Shown here one piece after another: positions 1 through 8,104 of a DNA stretch of 64,000 nt. How positions within the stretch are numbered: the first letter of the stretch is position 1; the number at the start of each line of letters is the position of its first letter. This DNA is from Pantoea sp. alder81 (GTDB taxonomy: Bacteria > Pseudomonadota > Gammaproteobacteria > Enterobacterales > Enterobacteriaceae). The translations under genes and the position numbers were made by a program. The notes below the pieces were generated by a model that saw only the letters and a program-made list of their open reading frames with translations, was not told where the DNA came from and made no database searches. The DNA is taken from assembly GCF_020179835.1 (NCBI RefSeq), contig NZ_JAIUDA010000015.1:1-64000 (forward strand), given 5' to 3'.

Positions 1-134
1 GTCCAGCGTCCAGCGTCCAGCGTCCAGCGTCCAGCGTCCAGCGTCCAGCGTCCAGCGTCCAGCGTCCAGCGTCCAGCGTCCAGCGTCCAGCGTCCAGCGT
101 CCAGCGTCCAGCGTCCAGCGTCCAGCGTCCAGCG
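1..134. repeat. Tandem heptamer array (GTCCAGC)n, about 19 copies
   Basis: The heptamer GTCCAGC repeats without interruption from the first base to about position 134, and it may continue beyond the window edge. Because 7 is not a multiple of 3, every frame reads a seven-residue period: VQRPASS on the plus strand and AGRWTLD on the minus strand, with no stop in any of them. On the minus strand, ATG codons beginning at 138 and 142 open directly into the array and stay open to the edge. The array could be a simple-sequence repeat with copy-number variation or part of a repetitive coding sequence. There are no spacers, so it is not a CRISPR. Confidence 0.95.
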
Positions 135-902
135 ACATACATCCAACAAAGTTATCATGTCCTAACATCTAGACAGTTCGATAACATCTCCTTCAAAAAT
201 TTATCCTCTGCTAGAGCATTACGTGCCGGTCATCCAACCTATGTGCGACTGACCCTTACACGTAATTATAAGATGTCTTTAGTCACACCCACTGGTGATG
301 CAAACGGAACGGAATCTGGAGAAGGCTGAAATTTTGTTTTAAGCATAGAAGTCGCATTGCGCGGAAAGCGGAAAGATAATGAATTACAGACAGTCGCTTA
401 AGTGTAATTAGCTATCCTGGAGAGATTCCAGGTTTAGCTGTAAGGAGGTGAACGACTCGAAATGCTTTATGCAAAAATATCATCGTCATTACTCACTTGG
501 ACTCGCAAAAGTAATGCCCGGATCATCCTAGGCACCATCATTAAAAGTGCCTTCACCACCAATCTAAAAACCATGGTGATTTTCAGCCTGAAAATTTCAG
601 AAATTTTCTTTTAATTCACTACCTTATAGCGTTTTCAGAAAGGTGAAAAAATCCATCTGAAAAGGTGACAATGTCATTTCAAGCTTTAAGCATCCACACT
701 AATGACTGCGAGCCCGGAAGGGCAGGGCGCCCATCTATTGCCAGTAAGAATGCTTTAATCAGTGCGTGCGGAAGACAGTTAGCAAAAGCACGCCCAGTTC
801 TACCGCGCGCAATTATACTTTGCATTGAGCTGTGTAAATCACACTAACCTAAGCGTTCACCATGGTGTTCCTATTTAACTCACGCCACAGTTGGATAGTC
901 CT
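135..902. other. Gene-poor AT-rich stretch
   Basis: No convincing long gene lies between the heptamer array and the monooxygenase. The stretch holds a small hairpin (416-432, stem CCTGGA/TCCAGG) followed by a very strong ribosome-binding-site-like sequence at 441-450 and a 50-codon ORF, described separately. A second short ORF (671-847) looks like chance. The low GC relative to the flanking genes suggests a leader, a decayed gene or an acquired segment. Confidence 0.5.
462..614 (+). CDS. Possible 50-residue small protein or leader peptide
   Basis: A 50-codon ORF starts at ATG 462 and ends at TAA 612-614. It begins MLYAKISSSLLTW and ends LKISEIFF; it is basic and hydrophobic with no recognised domain. 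What makes it notable is the upstream TAAGGAGGTGA (441-451), close to a perfect anti-16S match, although the 13-base gap from the GGAGG core to the ATG is longer than ideal. A 6-bp hairpin (416-432) lies just upstream, giving a layout like a translated leader. Nothing downstream is obviously controlled by it, and chance is a real alternative. Confidence 0.25.
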   Translation: MLYAKISSSLLTWTRKSNARIILGTIIKSAFTTNLKTMVIFSLKISEIFF

Positions 903-2438
903 ATGAACAATATCGACGTACTCATCGTTGGAGCAGGGCCCACCGGTTTGGTGCTGGCACTCTGGCTCACCCAGCAAGGCGTGTCGGTTCGAATCATCGA
1001 CAAGAGCCTGGGGCCGGGTGAAACATCACGAGCAATGGCCGTTCAGGCCCGCACGCTGGAGTTGTATCGCCAGTTGGATTTGGCTGAAGAAACCATCGCA
1101 GCAGGCTATAAAATGCCGGCTATGAATATGTGGGCGCGGGGAGAACCGAAGGCGCGTATTTCCCTGGAGAACGCCGGGAACGACATTTCACCTTATCCAT
1201 TCGTGCTTGTCTTACCCCAGGACAGACATGAAAAAATACTGGTCGCCCGCCTGGAAACATCTGGTGTCATCGTCGAACGGCAAACAGAATTCATGTCGTT
1301 CAGGGAAGAGGGCGAACGTATTGTTGCTACAATCATAACCCCTACAGGGCACACAGAAACCTGCACTGCCACCTATGTTGCAGGCTGTGATGGTGCGCAT
1401 TCCCCGGTGCGCCATCAAATAGGCAGTGACTTCGAAGGCGGTACTTATAATCACCTTTTCTACGTTGCAGATGTAAATGCTAGTGGAGTGACACCCGCGA
1501 ATGAGGGACACATTGCCTTCGACAAGTCTGATTTTGTCCTGGTGATGCCTTATGGGCCGGAGAATCAATATCGTTTGATCGGCACTGTTGAGAGCGAGGA
1601 AGGGGATAAGCAGCAACACTCTTTTGACGATGTCAGTCAAAGGGCCATTAGCGGATTAGGGCTCAGTATCAAACAGGTAAACTGGTTTTCTACTTACCGT
1701 GTCCATCACCGGGTGACCAACCATTTTCGTCGAGGTCGAGCCTTTTTGCTGGGGGATGCAGCACACGTCCATAGTCCGGCGGGAGGGCAGGGGATGAATA
1801 CCGGTATTGCCGATGCGATAAACCTTGCGTGGAAATTGGTTGCGGTGATCAAGGCGCAGGCCCCTGAAATCTTGCTTGATAGTTATGAGGCGGAGCGCAA
1901 GGGCTTCGCTCACCAACTGGTAAAGACCACAGACCGGGTCTTCACCTTCATCACTGCCTCTGGCGGGTTCGCAGATTTTGTGCGTACGCACATTGCACCA
2001 GCGATCGCCAGTCAGGCCTATCAATATGGACGCGTTCGAGAATACCTTTTCCGCGTCATCTCACAAACGACGATGAGTTATCCGGACAGCTCTTTAAGTG
2101 AGGGAAAAGCGGGAGAGATCAGTGCGGGTGATCGCCTGCCGTATATCGCCATGGGTATGACTGACAATTATGCATCACTGAGTAAGATAGTCTGGCAAAT
2201 ACACATCTACGGCACCGCCACTGAAGAAGTCAGGAACTGGTGCGATCGCCATGGTGTGGAATGGCATGTCTTCCTCTGGCAGGATGCCTTTGAGAATAAA
2301 GGATTTAAACAGGACACCACTTACCTGATTCGACCGGATGGCTATATCGGCCTGGTGGTCACTGAAAGATACGCGGAGCATCTTTCAGCTTATGTCAGTC
2401 GTCTTGGAATTCAGCGAGCGCTGTTATTGAAACATTGA
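903..2438 (+). CDS. FAD-dependent aromatic-type monooxygenase (class A)
   Basis: This is a class A flavoprotein monooxygenase of the PHBH/phenol-hydroxylase/RdmE-like group, which uses NAD(P)H and O2 to hydroxylate aromatic or polyketide-like substrates in the cytoplasm. Counting from ATG 903 (511 residues), it has the N-terminal dinucleotide-binding GAGPTG (10-15), the CDGAHSPVR motif (162-170) and the second FAD motif GDAAH (284-288), followed by a short C-terminal thioredoxin-like tail. A TTG at 891 could extend it by four residues; neither start has a strong ribosome binding site. It stands alone: upstream is gene-poor and the next gene converges. The substrate cannot be read from the sequence. 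Confidence 0.85.
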   Translation: MNNIDVLIVGAGPTGLVLALWLTQQGVSVRIIDKSLGPGETSRAMAVQARTLELYRQLDLAEETIAAGYKMPAMNMWARGEPKARISLENAGNDISPYPFVLVLPQDRHEKILVARLETSGVIVERQTEFMSFREEGERIVATIITPTGHTETCTATYVAGCDGAHSPVRHQIGSDFEGGTYNHLFYVADVNASGVTPANEGHIAFDKSDFVLVMPYGPENQYRLIGTVESEEGDKQQHSFDDVSQRAISGLGLSIKQVNWFSTYRVHHRVTNHFRRGRAFLLGDAAHVHSPAGGQGMNTGIADAINLAWKLVAVIKAQAPEILLDSYEAERKGFAHQLVKTTDRVFTFITASGGFADFVRTHIAPAIASQAYQYGRVREYLFRVISQTTMSYPDSSLSEGKAGEISAGDRLPYIAMGMTDNYASLSKIVWQIHIYGTATEEVRNWCDRHGVEWHVFLWQDAFENKGFKQDTTYLIRPDGYIGLVVTERYAEHLSAYVSRLGIQRALLLKH

Positions 2439-2448
2439 TACTAATAAC

Positions 2449-2493
2449 CCAGCAATAGTCCTTGAGGGGGCACTAAAGTCTCCACATTGCTGG
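2449..2493. terminator. Inverted repeat between convergent genes, possible terminator
   Basis: The perfect 8-bp arms CCAGCAAT (2449-2456) and ATTGCTGG (2486-2493) flank a 29-base loop between the monooxygenase stop and the end of the convergent AEC transporter gene. There is no good T-run on either side, so a role as bidirectional terminator is only suggested by position. Confidence 0.35.
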
Positions 2494-2507
2494 CTTAAAT
2501 AAAGGTG

Positions 2508-3443
2508 TCATGGCCAGAGAGAATTGATGCCTATCCAAAATGGTATGCTCGCTATCGATATCAAAGTGGTTAGGCATATGGCAGAACTGACCGTTTGCGT
2601 TTCATCTTGTGTGCGTGCAAAACCGAGCACGTTGACACCGCATGGGTTGGCTGCCATCAACACCAATACCCCACGTGCCATGCCCCCGACATTCAGTAAC
2701 AGACAAAACAGTAAGACGATAGCGGGCATCACCACCAGCTTTGCTGTGGTAATGATAATGACAGCTGAGTTTGGCCGTGGTCTGAAACCAGAAAGGTTTG
2801 CGCCGAGAACGATTAATGCGCACGGCAATGCGGCTTGTGCCAGCCATGTGGTGAACTTCATGCTCCAGACTGGCAGAGTGATACCTGTAAGATTCACCGC
2901 TGTGCCAATAAGCAGCCCAATAATCATTGGGTTTGCGAGACTGATGAGAAGCACTTTAGTGCTAAAAGGTTCGTGAGCCGCAAAAGAGCTATACAGGCTT
3001 TGAAAACTAAATAGCAAGAGACTATGAACCGCCAGTAAAGTAAACAAAACCACCAGACCCGATTCCCCATACATCCCTGACACCATCGCTAAACCAATCA
3101 ATGCATTATTTGAAAATGAAGCAGTGAGTCCATACGCAGACGGGCGTTTTAAGTGACGATGTGAAATGACATTTATTAACGTAAAAATAAACAATGCAGG
3201 AATAAAGTAAGCCAGTAACACATGAAGATTTAACCCCTCATGAAGTGGAGCATTGACCATGCCGGTAAACAAAACCATCGGCATAAAGAATTTGAAGGCA
3301 AGATTCCCTAATGCCTTATTTGCCTGAGGGTCAATCATGCCTCTGCGAGCTGCCGCATATCCAAGCAGGATAAGCAAAAAGACTGGCAAGATAATTTCTA
3401 CAACATTCACAATATCGTTGCTCCCGTAATCGTTGAGTTTCAA
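2508..3443 (-). CDS. AEC family transporter (auxin efflux carrier type)
   Basis: This is a 311-residue hydrophobic protein of the auxin efflux carrier (AEC) family, the inner-membrane carriers that in bacteria include malate/malonate and amino acid exporters. The first membrane segment (about residues 15-33) is followed by the typical RRGMID-type turn. There are around ten hydrophobic segments arranged in two halves separated by a central stretch (about residues 150-180), and a conserved-looking NPCGVNV near the C-terminus. The ATG at 3443 has no clear ribosome binding site. A GTG at 3410, preceded by GGGAG, would remove 11 polar residues and fits the family N-terminus better. It is divergent from the LysR gene at 3572 and may be under its control. 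Confidence 0.85.
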   Translation of the reverse strand: MKLNDYGSNDIVNVVEIILPVFLLILLGYAAARRGMIDPQANKALGNLAFKFFMPMVLFTGMVNAPLHEGLNLHVLLAYFIPALFIFTLINVISHRHLKRPSAYGLTASFSNNALIGLAMVSGMYGESGLVVLFTLLAVHSLLLFSFQSLYSSFAAHEPFSTKVLLISLANPMIIGLLIGTAVNLTGITLPVWSMKFTTWLAQAALPCALIVLGANLSGFRPRPNSAVIIITTAKLVVMPAIVLLFCLLLNVGGMARGVLVLMAANPCGVNVLGFARTQDETQTVSSAICLTTLISIASIPFWIGINSLWP

Positions 3444-3490
3444 TTTTGCCGCGCCAGATGACCGCTGTCAGTGTCCTTTTTCCCCCAATA

Positions 3491-3504
3491 TATGATTTGG
3501 CATA
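3491..3504. promoter_or_regulatory. Possible LysR operator in the AEC/LysR divergent gap
   Basis: The interrupted palindrome TATGATTTGGCATA lies between the divergent AEC and LysR genes. A related element, CATATTGGTATG, occurs at 4514-4525 ahead of the carbamoylase operon. Both share the TTGG(C/T)AT core, as expected if the LysR protein binds both promoters. This is a visual match only. Confidence 0.3.
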
Positions 3505-3571
3505 CTAATTGCTATCAACCTATAACCGGGTGTTAAGTGTCGCCCACCATTTTCTAAAAGGGGGGACAGAA

Positions 3572-4492
3572 ATGCAGTCGCTAAATTTGCGCCAGATAGA
3601 GGTGTTTCGTGCGGTCATGATCACCGGCTCGATCAACGGTGCTGCACAATTACTGTATGTGTCTCAGCCTGCAGTGAGCCGAATGTTGTCACATACCGAA
3701 GCGCGCATTGGATTTCCCTTATTTGAGCGGATTAAGGGACGTCTGTATCCCTCGCCAGAGGCACGTAGTTTATTTGATGATGTCGAATCAGTGTATCGAG
3801 ATGTTCAGCGAGTAAACACAACACTACATAATCTGGTACAGCAGCGAGAGGGAGTATTGCGTATTGTGAGTAGCCCCAGTCTGGGGCATCAATTAGTGCC
3901 AAATGCAATTGCTGCCTTCCGACAGTGCAATCAACACATTCAGGTCAGTCTCGAGTGTATGCGACATACGTTGTTGCGTGATCATTTACTGGAGCAACAG
4001 GCGGACGTTGGATTTTCACTTTTTCCTGTCGACCATCCCAATTTACGGGCCGTTCCACTCAGTTATATTCGTGTGTTAGTGGTTTGCCCGAAAGACCATG
4101 AGTTGGCCCAGCTAGCCCCTGAAGCATTACCTCAGGCACTCGCCGAAATGCCGTTTATCGGTTATGCCGCCGATACGCCTTTCCACAGTTACATGCTCAA
4201 AGCGCTGGAACGTCTGGGATTAGCGTATCGGCCCAGTATTGATGTTGACTCCCCACACCATGCCTGTGCATTGGTTAAAAATGGCAGCGGTTTCTCCGTT
4301 GTCGATGAAATATCTTTCCAGGCTTCAGGTGCGGACAACATGTCGGTTCTGCCAATTCTGAATGAAGAACGCCTGACCATCAGTCTGGTACATCTACGAC
4401 AAGCTCCACTGGCCCAGTTTTCACAAATGTTTGTCGAGCACCTCAGAGGCACGCTGGGGGAGGGCGGTTTTCATCTCTTCAACATGGATTAA
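3572..4492 (+). CDS. LysR family transcriptional regulator
   Basis: This is a 306-residue LysR-type regulator. The N-terminal winged helix-turn-helix covers about residues 1-60 (LRQIEVFRAVMITGSINGAA, then a recognition helix around VSQPAVSRML) and is followed by the effector-binding domain of the periplasmic-binding fold. The start is placed at ATG 3572 because it has the strong GGGGGGA ribosome binding site just upstream and begins at the normal LysR N-terminus; 21 extra codons lie upstream in frame. It sits between a divergent AEC transporter and, 116 bp downstream, the D-amino acid operon on its own strand, so it is the obvious candidate regulator of both, with an N-acyl- or N-carbamoyl-D-amino acid as a possible ligand. 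Confidence 0.9.
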   Translation: MQSLNLRQIEVFRAVMITGSINGAAQLLYVSQPAVSRMLSHTEARIGFPLFERIKGRLYPSPEARSLFDDVESVYRDVQRVNTTLHNLVQQREGVLRIVSSPSLGHQLVPNAIAAFRQCNQHIQVSLECMRHTLLRDHLLEQQADVGFSLFPVDHPNLRAVPLSYIRVLVVCPKDHELAQLAPEALPQALAEMPFIGYAADTPFHSYMLKALERLGLAYRPSIDVDSPHHACALVKNGSGFSVVDEISFQASGADNMSVLPILNEERLTISLVHLRQAPLAQFSQMFVEHLRGTLGEGGFHLFNMD

Positions 4493-4513
4493 CCTTTTGT
4501 TAAGAGCGTCATT

Positions 4514-4525
4514 CATATTGGTATG
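4514..4525. promoter_or_regulatory. Possible operator upstream of the D-amino acid operon
   Basis: The palindrome CATATTGGTATG lies 84 bases before the carbamoylase start and resembles the element at 3491-3504. It is a candidate binding site for the LysR protein encoded just upstream. Confidence 0.25.
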
Positions 4526-4608
4526 CGACACGTAGCATTGAACCTCACACAATGAACTCATGTTCAAAAGGTTGCCGACACCGGGTCGGTTTAGTTGAGG
4601 GACTGTGT

Positions 4609-5532
4609 GTGCGCGAAATGATGATTGGTGGGGCTCAATTGGGCGCCATTCAAAAAAATGACACCCGAGAAAGTGTTGTTCAGCGGATGCTTGCGTTGCT
4701 GGAAAAAGCAAGCAAGCAGGGGTGCGAGTTGGTGGTTTTTCCAGAACTGGCGCTAACCACCTTTTTTCCCCGTTGGTATATGGAAGATCAAAGCGAAGTA
4801 GACAAATGGTTTGAACGCGAAATGCCGAGTGCAGTAACGCGGCCTCTGTTTGATTTCTCACGCGAGCATAGCATTGCGATTTCGTTTGGCTATGCGGAGC
4901 TGACACCTGAAGGGCACCATTTCAATACCTCGATTATCACCGATCGCCAGGGCAACATCGTGGGCAAATACCGCAAAGTGCACCTGCCTGGCCATGCCGA
5001 ATATGAGCCTGACCGTGATTTCCAGCATCTGGAGAAACGTTATTTTGAGCCGGGTGATCTGGGTTTTCCTACCTGGGAAAATGAAGGTGCCGTCATGGGG
5101 ATGTGCATCTGCAATGACCGCCGCTGGCCTGAAACCTATCGAGTCATGGGGCTGCAAGGCGTGGAGTTGATTACCCTAGGCTATAACACACCGTCGATCA
5201 ATGCTCTCGAACGTGAAGAAGGTGAGACCAAGCGCCTGTTCCATTCTGAGTTGTGCATGCAGGCCGGCGCTTATCAAAACGCCACCTGGGTTGTCGGCGT
5301 GGCCAAAGCTGGCGTGGAAGATGGTTTCCCGCTGATGGGCGGCAGTGTCATTGTTGATCCAAACGGTTTTGTTGTGGCGCGAGCAACCAGTCAGGATGAC
5401 GAACTGATATCCCACTGCTGTGATATGGATCTGTGCCAGTTTGGCAAATCCACCATCTTCAATTTTTCCCGCCATCGTCGTATTGAACATTACGGCATCA
5501 TCACGCAGCAAACCGGCGTAGAACGCCCGTAA
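4609..5532 (+). CDS. N-carbamoyl-D-amino acid hydrolase (D-carbamoylase)
   Basis: This 307-residue nitrilase-superfamily enzyme hydrolyses N-carbamoyl-D-amino acids to D-amino acids, CO2 and ammonia. It closely follows the Agrobacterium D-carbamoylase pattern, with FPELALTTFFPRW, KYRKVHLPGH, HLEKRYFEPGDLGFP and CNDRRWPE blocks. The catalytic triad is Glu46, Lys123 and Cys168. The start is GTG 4609, with GAGGGA six bases upstream; this gives an N-terminus collinear with the known enzymes, whereas the longer reading from 4552 adds an unrelated peptide. It is the first gene of the operon and its stop lies 13 bases before the aminotransferase start. No hydantoinase is present in the window, so the carbamoyl substrate must be imported or made elsewhere. 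Confidence 0.92.
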   Translation: MREMMIGGAQLGAIQKNDTRESVVQRMLALLEKASKQGCELVVFPELALTTFFPRWYMEDQSEVDKWFEREMPSAVTRPLFDFSREHSIAISFGYAELTPEGHHFNTSIITDRQGNIVGKYRKVHLPGHAEYEPDRDFQHLEKRYFEPGDLGFPTWENEGAVMGMCICNDRRWPETYRVMGLQGVELITLGYNTPSINALEREEGETKRLFHSELCMQAGAYQNATWVVGVAKAGVEDGFPLMGGSVIVDPNGFVVARATSQDDELISHCCDMDLCQFGKSTIFNFSRHRRIEHYGIITQQTGVERP

Positions 5533-5545
5533 TCAGGAGACATTG

Positions 5546-6403
5546 ATGAATCGTACGGTTTATCTCAATGGCGAATTTGTGGCTGAACAGGATGCCAAAA
5601 TTTCAATTTTTGATCGTGGTTTTACTTTTGCGGATGCGATCTATGAAGTGACGGCCGTTCTGAACGGAAAGCTGGTGGATGTTGACCGTCATCTTTCACG
5701 TCTGCGGCGTTCATTGAAAGAGATGGCGCTACAGCTATCGCTAACGGACGCTGCGTTACTGGATATTCACCGGCAGTTGATTGCAAAAAATAACCTGCAT
5801 GAGGGGTTGGTCTATTTGCAAGTCAGTCGGGGCGAAGAGGATCGTAACTTTGCGTTTCCCGCTGAAACGACACCCGTCACCCTGGTGCTCTATACCCAGG
5901 AAAAAAACGTGATTCACAGCCCGCAAGGAGAGCACGGTATCCGCATCATTTCTCTGCCTGATTTGCGCTGGGGACGATGTGACATCAAAACCACGCAATT
6001 GCTCTACGCCTGCCTGGCCAAAGAGCAAGCCAGGCAACGCGGCGCAGAGGATGCGTGGCTGGTCAAAGAGGGGAAGGTGACGGAAGGGACCTCCAATAAT
6101 GCCTTTATTGTCACGCGAGAGGGCGTCGTCATTACCCGTGAACTCTCGTCAGCCCTGCTGCCTGGTATCACGCGCGGAACATTGATTGAGTTGTTAAGCG
6201 CGCGAGGATTCAGGCTGGAAGAACGCGGTTTTACGCTTGATGAGGCGAAAGAAGCGGCAGAAGCATTCATTACATCGTCCACCTCCTTTGTTTATCCCGT
6301 GGTGAGCATTGATGGCCAGCTGATGGGGGATGGAAAACCGGGACACCTTACCCGCCAACTACGCCAATTGTATATCGAGCATGCTGTCAATTCGGCTCGT
6401 TGA
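5546..6403 (+). CDS. dat: D-amino acid aminotransferase (class IV PLP)
   Basis: This is a 285-residue class IV aminotransferase. It should convert a D-amino acid and 2-oxoglutarate to the 2-oxo acid and D-glutamate, using PLP. Family features are the N-terminal YLNGEF strand, FDRGFTFADAIYEV (22-35), the Schiff-base lysine in DIKTTQLL (Lys148), and EGTSNNAF for phosphate binding. The length fits bacterial D-alanine aminotransferases (about 280 residues). ATG 5546 is chosen over the TTG three bases earlier because AGGAGA is correctly spaced for it. Placed right after D-carbamoylase, it would channel the released D-amino acid into central metabolism. A branched-chain or ADC-lyase role is less likely given this context. 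Confidence 0.87.
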   Translation: MNRTVYLNGEFVAEQDAKISIFDRGFTFADAIYEVTAVLNGKLVDVDRHLSRLRRSLKEMALQLSLTDAALLDIHRQLIAKNNLHEGLVYLQVSRGEEDRNFAFPAETTPVTLVLYTQEKNVIHSPQGEHGIRIISLPDLRWGRCDIKTTQLLYACLAKEQARQRGAEDAWLVKEGKVTEGTSNNAFIVTREGVVITRELSSALLPGITRGTLIELLSARGFRLEERGFTLDEAKEAAEAFITSSTSFVYPVVSIDGQLMGDGKPGHLTRQLRQLYIEHAVNSAR

Positions 6404-6482
6404 GAAGGCATCCGAACCTATTTGATTTTTTATGACATCGCCCAACCCAGCACCAGGGGCGCGAATGACTGGAGTGATAACA

Positions 6483-8078
6483 ATGAAACGATTTCCATCT
6501 CGTACATTACTTGCCTGCTTACTTTGTATTGGCTTGAGCACTGCAATAACAGCTCCCGGTGCGATGGCGGCTGAGAAGACGCTGCATGCCGTGATGTCAT
6601 CATCGCTGCGCATTCTTGATCCTATAGCGACCACCGCACAAATCACCCGCAATCACGGGTACATGATCTATGACACCCTAATAGGCATGGATGACAAGCA
6701 ACAGCCGCAACCGCAAATGGCAGACTGGAAAATTTCGTCAGATGGCCTGACCTACACCTTTACATTGCGCGATGGCCTGCTTTGGCATGATGGGAAGCCG
6801 GTTACGGCCACCGATTGCGTCGCCTCGTTAAAGCGCTGGGCACACTACGATGTGGGTGGTCAGTTGATGATGAAATACGTCGACAGCCTGACAGCGACAG
6901 ATGCCAAAACCATCACACTCAAGCTGGCAAAACCGTTTGGTTATGTCTTGCAGCTGCTGGCGAAACCCTCATCAGTCGCCGCTTTTATGATGCCTGAACG
7001 GGTAGCCAACACACCTGAAGGGAAAATGATCACCGATTACACCGGCTCAGGTCCTTTCAAATTTGTGGCAAGCGAGTTCGATCCAGGAAATCGCGTGGTG
7101 TACGAGAAATTCAAAGATTACGTCCCACGTAAAGAACCAGCCAGCGGGACAGCGGGTGGCAAAGTGGTAAACGTAGATAGGGTTGAATGGATCAACATGC
7201 CAGATCGTATGACGGCAATCAACGCGCTGGCCTCCGGGGATATCGATTTTATTGAACAGGTGCCCATTGATCTGCTGCCCGTTGTTGAGGGGAACCCGGA
7301 TTTGAAATTTGGGACGCTGAGTAAATTAGGCGCTATGACCGGCGGTCGTATGAACTTCCTTTACCCTCCGTTTAACAATCCCGATATTCGTCGTGCCGCT
7401 TTATTGGCGATGAATCAAAAAGACATTCTCAATGCGCTGGTAGGCAATCCTCAATACTACAAACTCTGTGCTTCTGTCTTCGGATGCGGTACGGCACTGG
7501 AGAGTGAAGCGGGTGGGGAATCACTACTGAAAGACGGAAATATCGACGCTGCGAAAGCGTTGCTGAAAAAAGCCGGTTACGACGGTACACCCGTGGTGAT
7601 CATGCAACCCACTGATGTCCCCAGTCAGGCTTCGCAGCCTGTGGTTGCCGCACAGGCGTTACGCAAAGTAGGCTTCAACGTTGATTTACAGCCGATGGAC
7701 TGGCAAACGCTGGTTTCCCGCCGCGCGAACCCGAATCCACCGGCTCAGGGAGGCTGGAACCTGTTCTTCACCTACTGGAATGCTGAAACCATCTGGAATC
7801 CGGTAGTCAATCCGATGCTGGCCAGCGGCGGCCGGAATGGAGCCTGGTTTGGCTGGCCGACTGATCCGCAGATGGCCCAACTGAAAATCGATTTTGCCAC
7901 TGCCACTGATCCAGCAAAACAGAAAGCTATTGCGGTAGATATTCAGAAACATGCCATGGATGAGGTGAGTTATATCCCGCTGGGGCAATTTTACGATGTT
8001 GCTGCCTGGAATAACCATATCAGCCATCTGATGACTGGGCCATCAACTGTGTTCTGGAACGTTGAGAAGAACGATTGA
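6483..8078 (+). CDS. Peptide-type ABC transporter substrate-binding protein (family 5)
   Basis: This is a 531-residue extracytoplasmic solute-binding protein of family 5 (DppA/OppA/NikA type). A classical Sec signal peptide (MKRFPS, hydrophobic core, cleavage near AMA-A at about residue 30) leads into the family hallmarks: LRDGLLWHDGKPVTATDCVASLKRW, a TGSGPF turn and DPAKQKAIAVDIQ. The start is ATG 6483, with TGGAG upstream; an in-frame ATG at 6432 would put 17 residues before the signal peptide. It heads the importer module of the D-amino acid operon, so the ligand is probably an N-carbamoyl- or N-acyl-D-amino acid or a D-residue-containing peptide, not an ordinary dipeptide. This is an inference from neighbours. 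Confidence 0.88.
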   Translation: MKRFPSRTLLACLLCIGLSTAITAPGAMAAEKTLHAVMSSSLRILDPIATTAQITRNHGYMIYDTLIGMDDKQQPQPQMADWKISSDGLTYTFTLRDGLLWHDGKPVTATDCVASLKRWAHYDVGGQLMMKYVDSLTATDAKTITLKLAKPFGYVLQLLAKPSSVAAFMMPERVANTPEGKMITDYTGSGPFKFVASEFDPGNRVVYEKFKDYVPRKEPASGTAGGKVVNVDRVEWINMPDRMTAINALASGDIDFIEQVPIDLLPVVEGNPDLKFGTLSKLGAMTGGRMNFLYPPFNNPDIRRAALLAMNQKDILNALVGNPQYYKLCASVFGCGTALESEAGGESLLKDGNIDAAKALLKKAGYDGTPVVIMQPTDVPSQASQPVVAAQALRKVGFNVDLQPMDWQTLVSRRANPNPPAQGGWNLFFTYWNAETIWNPVVNPMLASGGRNGAWFGWPTDPQMAQLKIDFATATDPAKQKAIAVDIQKHAMDEVSYIPLGQFYDVAAWNNHISHLMTGPSTVFWNVEKND

Positions 8079-8104
8079 TTTTTTAACAGCATTTGGAGGT
8101 GAGT

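Noticed and set aside
1..134. CRISPR-like repeat array
   Set aside because: The units are 7 bases with no spacers, so it is a simple tandem repeat.
671..847. Short plus-strand ORF with AAAAGG upstream
   Set aside because: No recognisable features, composition looks random, and it lies in an AT-rich gene-poor stretch; chance ORF is more likely.
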